Source: Flagellimonas yonaguniensis
GTDB taxonomy: Bacteria; Bacteroidota; Bacteroidia; Flavobacteriales; Flavobacteriaceae
Reading direction: 5' to 3'
Length of the DNA stretch: 64,000 nucleotides
Assembly (NCBI RefSeq): GCF_029193885.1
Contig: NZ_JARFVB010000004.1
Coordinates: forward strand, 186,001 to 250,000
The position numbers were made by a program, and so were the translations under genes. Below the pieces are notes generated by a model. The model worked only from the letters and a program-made list of their open reading frames with translations, did no database searches and was not told where the DNA came from. Of this stretch, positions 63,000-64,000 are shown one piece after another (the stretch's first letter is position 1; each line of letters opens with the position of its first letter).

Positions 63000-63335
63000 C
63001 TATTTATATCTATCCATCTTGCTCCTATCCTCGTCCATGTATTTTTGGATTTGGCGTTTCTCCCACTTTTTAAAGAAAGTAAATTTATGCCTGAATACAA
63101 TCAGTGTATGCACGACCAAGATCAATGCCCAGAAAAGGATATTGGCGGTTATCCATTCGTAATAATAGGATTCCTTTGGAAATGCTTCTGGCAACAAAGA
63201 GTTTAAAACTCCTGTTTGCAAAAGGTATAGCAAACCGTTCACGACCACAAAAATCAAAATGTGTCTGTAATATCCTTTGAGTTCCTCGATTCTTTTTTCA
63301 GCTGCCTCCCTGGTGTTATTTTTGTCCATTGCCAT
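63000..63335 (-). CDS. 2TM domain protein, copy 1
   Basis: A 111-residue protein with two membrane helices (about 26-46 and 61-85), preceded by AEKRIEELKGYYRHI and followed by KWEKRQIQKYMDEDRSK. This is the Bacteroidetes 2TM domain, often found as the membrane part of LytS-like kinases or as single proteins beside LytTR regulators. It lies 2 nt after the next gene in the same operon. Function unknown. Confidence 0.88.
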   Translation of the reverse strand: MAMDKNNTREAAEKRIEELKGYYRHILIFVVVNGLLYLLQTGVLNSLLPEAFPKESYYYEWITANILFWALILVVHTLIVFRHKFTFFKKWEKRQIQKYMDEDRSKMDRYK

Positions 63336-63337
63336 TT

Positions 63338-63643
63338 TTACTTGTACTTCTCCATTTCCTCTTTGTCCTCATCCATGTATTTTTGGATTTGACGTTCTTC
63401 CCAATCTTTACCCAGCAAAGGGTTAAACCCGAAGGTTTTGGATGCGTGAAAGAACAAACCCATGCCCCAAGCTACCAGCGTGATGAAATGCTCCCATCTC
63501 CAAAAACTGTCTGAATTGAGGTAAATATTGATTAAGATAAAGGTGTTTATTACCACATAAATGGTCAAATGAATGTAAAATCCCTTGAGTTCGTCGACTC
63601 TTTTTTTGGCCCTATCGTACTTTTCTTTATTAAAGTTTTCCAT
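63338..63643 (-). CDS. 2TM domain protein, copy 2
   Basis: About 101 residues from ATG 63643 (an upstream ATG at 63655 would overlap the preceding gene). Shares AKKRVDELKGFYIHLTIYV, two membrane helices, the loop with FHASKTFGFNPLLGKDWEER and the tail IQKYMDEDKEE with its neighbours. The WGMGLFFHASKTF segment after the second helix is a family hallmark. It is paralogous to copies 1 and 3. Confidence 0.88.
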   Translation of the reverse strand: MENFNKEKYDRAKKRVDELKGFYIHLTIYVVINTFILINIYLNSDSFWRWEHFITLVAWGMGLFFHASKTFGFNPLLGKDWEERQIQKYMDEDKEEMEKYK

Positions 63644-63645
63644 TA

Positions 63646-63948
63646 TTATTTCCATTTATTGTTCTGTTCGTCATCCCGCATGATCTCCTCAATCTTGCGC
63701 TTTTCCCAATTTTTCCCGAAAAATGGGTTTAGGTCAAATGTTTTGATGGCATGGAAAATAATTCCGATCCCCCAACCAAAAGCGGCCCACAAGAACCATG
63801 CATAGACAAAATGATTGGTAAAATAATTGATAAGCCCCAATCCAGTGATCACAAGCACGTAGGAGGTAAGGTTACCGTAAAACTTCTTGAGCTCTTCCAC
63901 CCGCTCCCTGGCCCGTATGTACTTGCTTTCTTTATCTGAATTTTCCAT
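63646..63948 (-). CDS. 2TM domain protein, copy 3
   Basis: About 100 residues from ATG 63948 (a longer start at 63990 is less likely). Pattern: ARERVEELKKFYGNLTSYVL, two membrane helices, WGIGIIFHAIKTFDLNPFFG and KNWEKRKIEEIMRDDEQ. It is the most upstream gene of the operon seen here; further members, possibly a 2TM histidine kinase, may lie past the window edge. Confidence 0.85.
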   Translation of the reverse strand: MENSDKESKYIRARERVEELKKFYGNLTSYVLVITGLGLINYFTNHFVYAWFLWAAFGWGIGIIFHAIKTFDLNPFFGKNWEKRKIEEIMRDDEQNNKWK

Positions 63949-64000
63949 TGTATTGTTGTTTGATGTGATGTGATAGTTAAAAATACTCATTCTTAGAATT

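Noticed and set aside
1..64000. tRNA, rRNA, CRISPR array, insertion sequence or prophage
   Set aside because: I saw no cloverleaf sequence, spaced direct repeats, transposase or phage structural genes, though a covariance or homology search could not be run.

Overview
The window looks like chromosomal DNA from a member of the Bacteroidetes, most likely a marine Flavobacteriaceae of the Muricauda/Flagellimonas type (the genus is inferred). The reasons are lineage-typical families (2TM-domain proteins, a LETM1-related protein, DUF4199, DUF6515, DUF2490, PKD/PQQ/cytochrome c lipoproteins, a GlmU-like nucleotidyltransferase next to type B ribosomal protein L31), weak Shine-Dalgarno sequences, several promoter -10 elements matching the Bacteroidetes consensus TAnnTTTG, and dispersed TCGAGCGCAGTCGAGA-type repeats. 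I saw no tRNA, rRNA, CRISPR array, insertion sequence or prophage.

Layout. 1-9.5 kb: an alpha/beta hydrolase cut by the window edge, a small GNAT protein, mtaB (tRNA modification), a secreted GH29 fucosidase, an AraC regulator, the ygiD-DUF3861-SDR operon and a secreted CocE-like hydrolase. 9.5-12.4 kb: a compact restriction-modification operon with overlapping genes (HTH controller, m5C methyltransferase, m6A methyltransferase, small PD-(D/E)XK nuclease). 12.5-15.5 kb: a small cysteine-containing membrane protein behind a palindrome, a leader with a perfect 11-bp closing inverted repeat, and a SoxB-like phosphoesterase/DoxX/DsrE operon that suggests sulfur chemistry. 15.5-30 kb: lipocalin-like protein, AraC regulator, GlmU-like protein, L31, glycosyltransferase, phosphohexomutase, MsbA-like ABC exporter, an ECF sigma/anti-sigma/Spy-like stress module, a DUF6515 protein, a propeller lipoprotein and an RsmB-like RNA methyltransferase.

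30-42.7 kb: purL, carrying an in-frame palindromic repeat in its coding sequence; an acyl-CoA synthetase; then a MarR-controlled beta-oxidation operon in the order of Bacillus fadN-fadA-fadE. Two paralogous four-helix-bundle (23S rRNA intervening-sequence type) genes sit between the enzyme genes, each bounded by complementary flanks. 42.7-51.5 kb: a GH15 hydrolase divergent from a fused trehalose-6-phosphate synthase/phosphatase, a propeller plus double SnoaL protein, an M28 peptidase with an altered metal motif, and an M1 peptidase. 51.5-64 kb: a large ThuA/quinoprotein dehydrogenase/PKD/cytochrome c lipoprotein, an amidohydrolase, DUF2490, YceI and OmpW proteins, CorA, a small MscS channel, the LETM1-related protein, and a LytTR response regulator behind three tandem 2TM genes that run toward the right edge.

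The most unusual signals are the two intervening-sequence-like elements inside the fatty-acid operon, the palindromic repeat translated inside PurL, the two-methyltransferase restriction operon, and the structured leader upstream of the SoxB-like operon.
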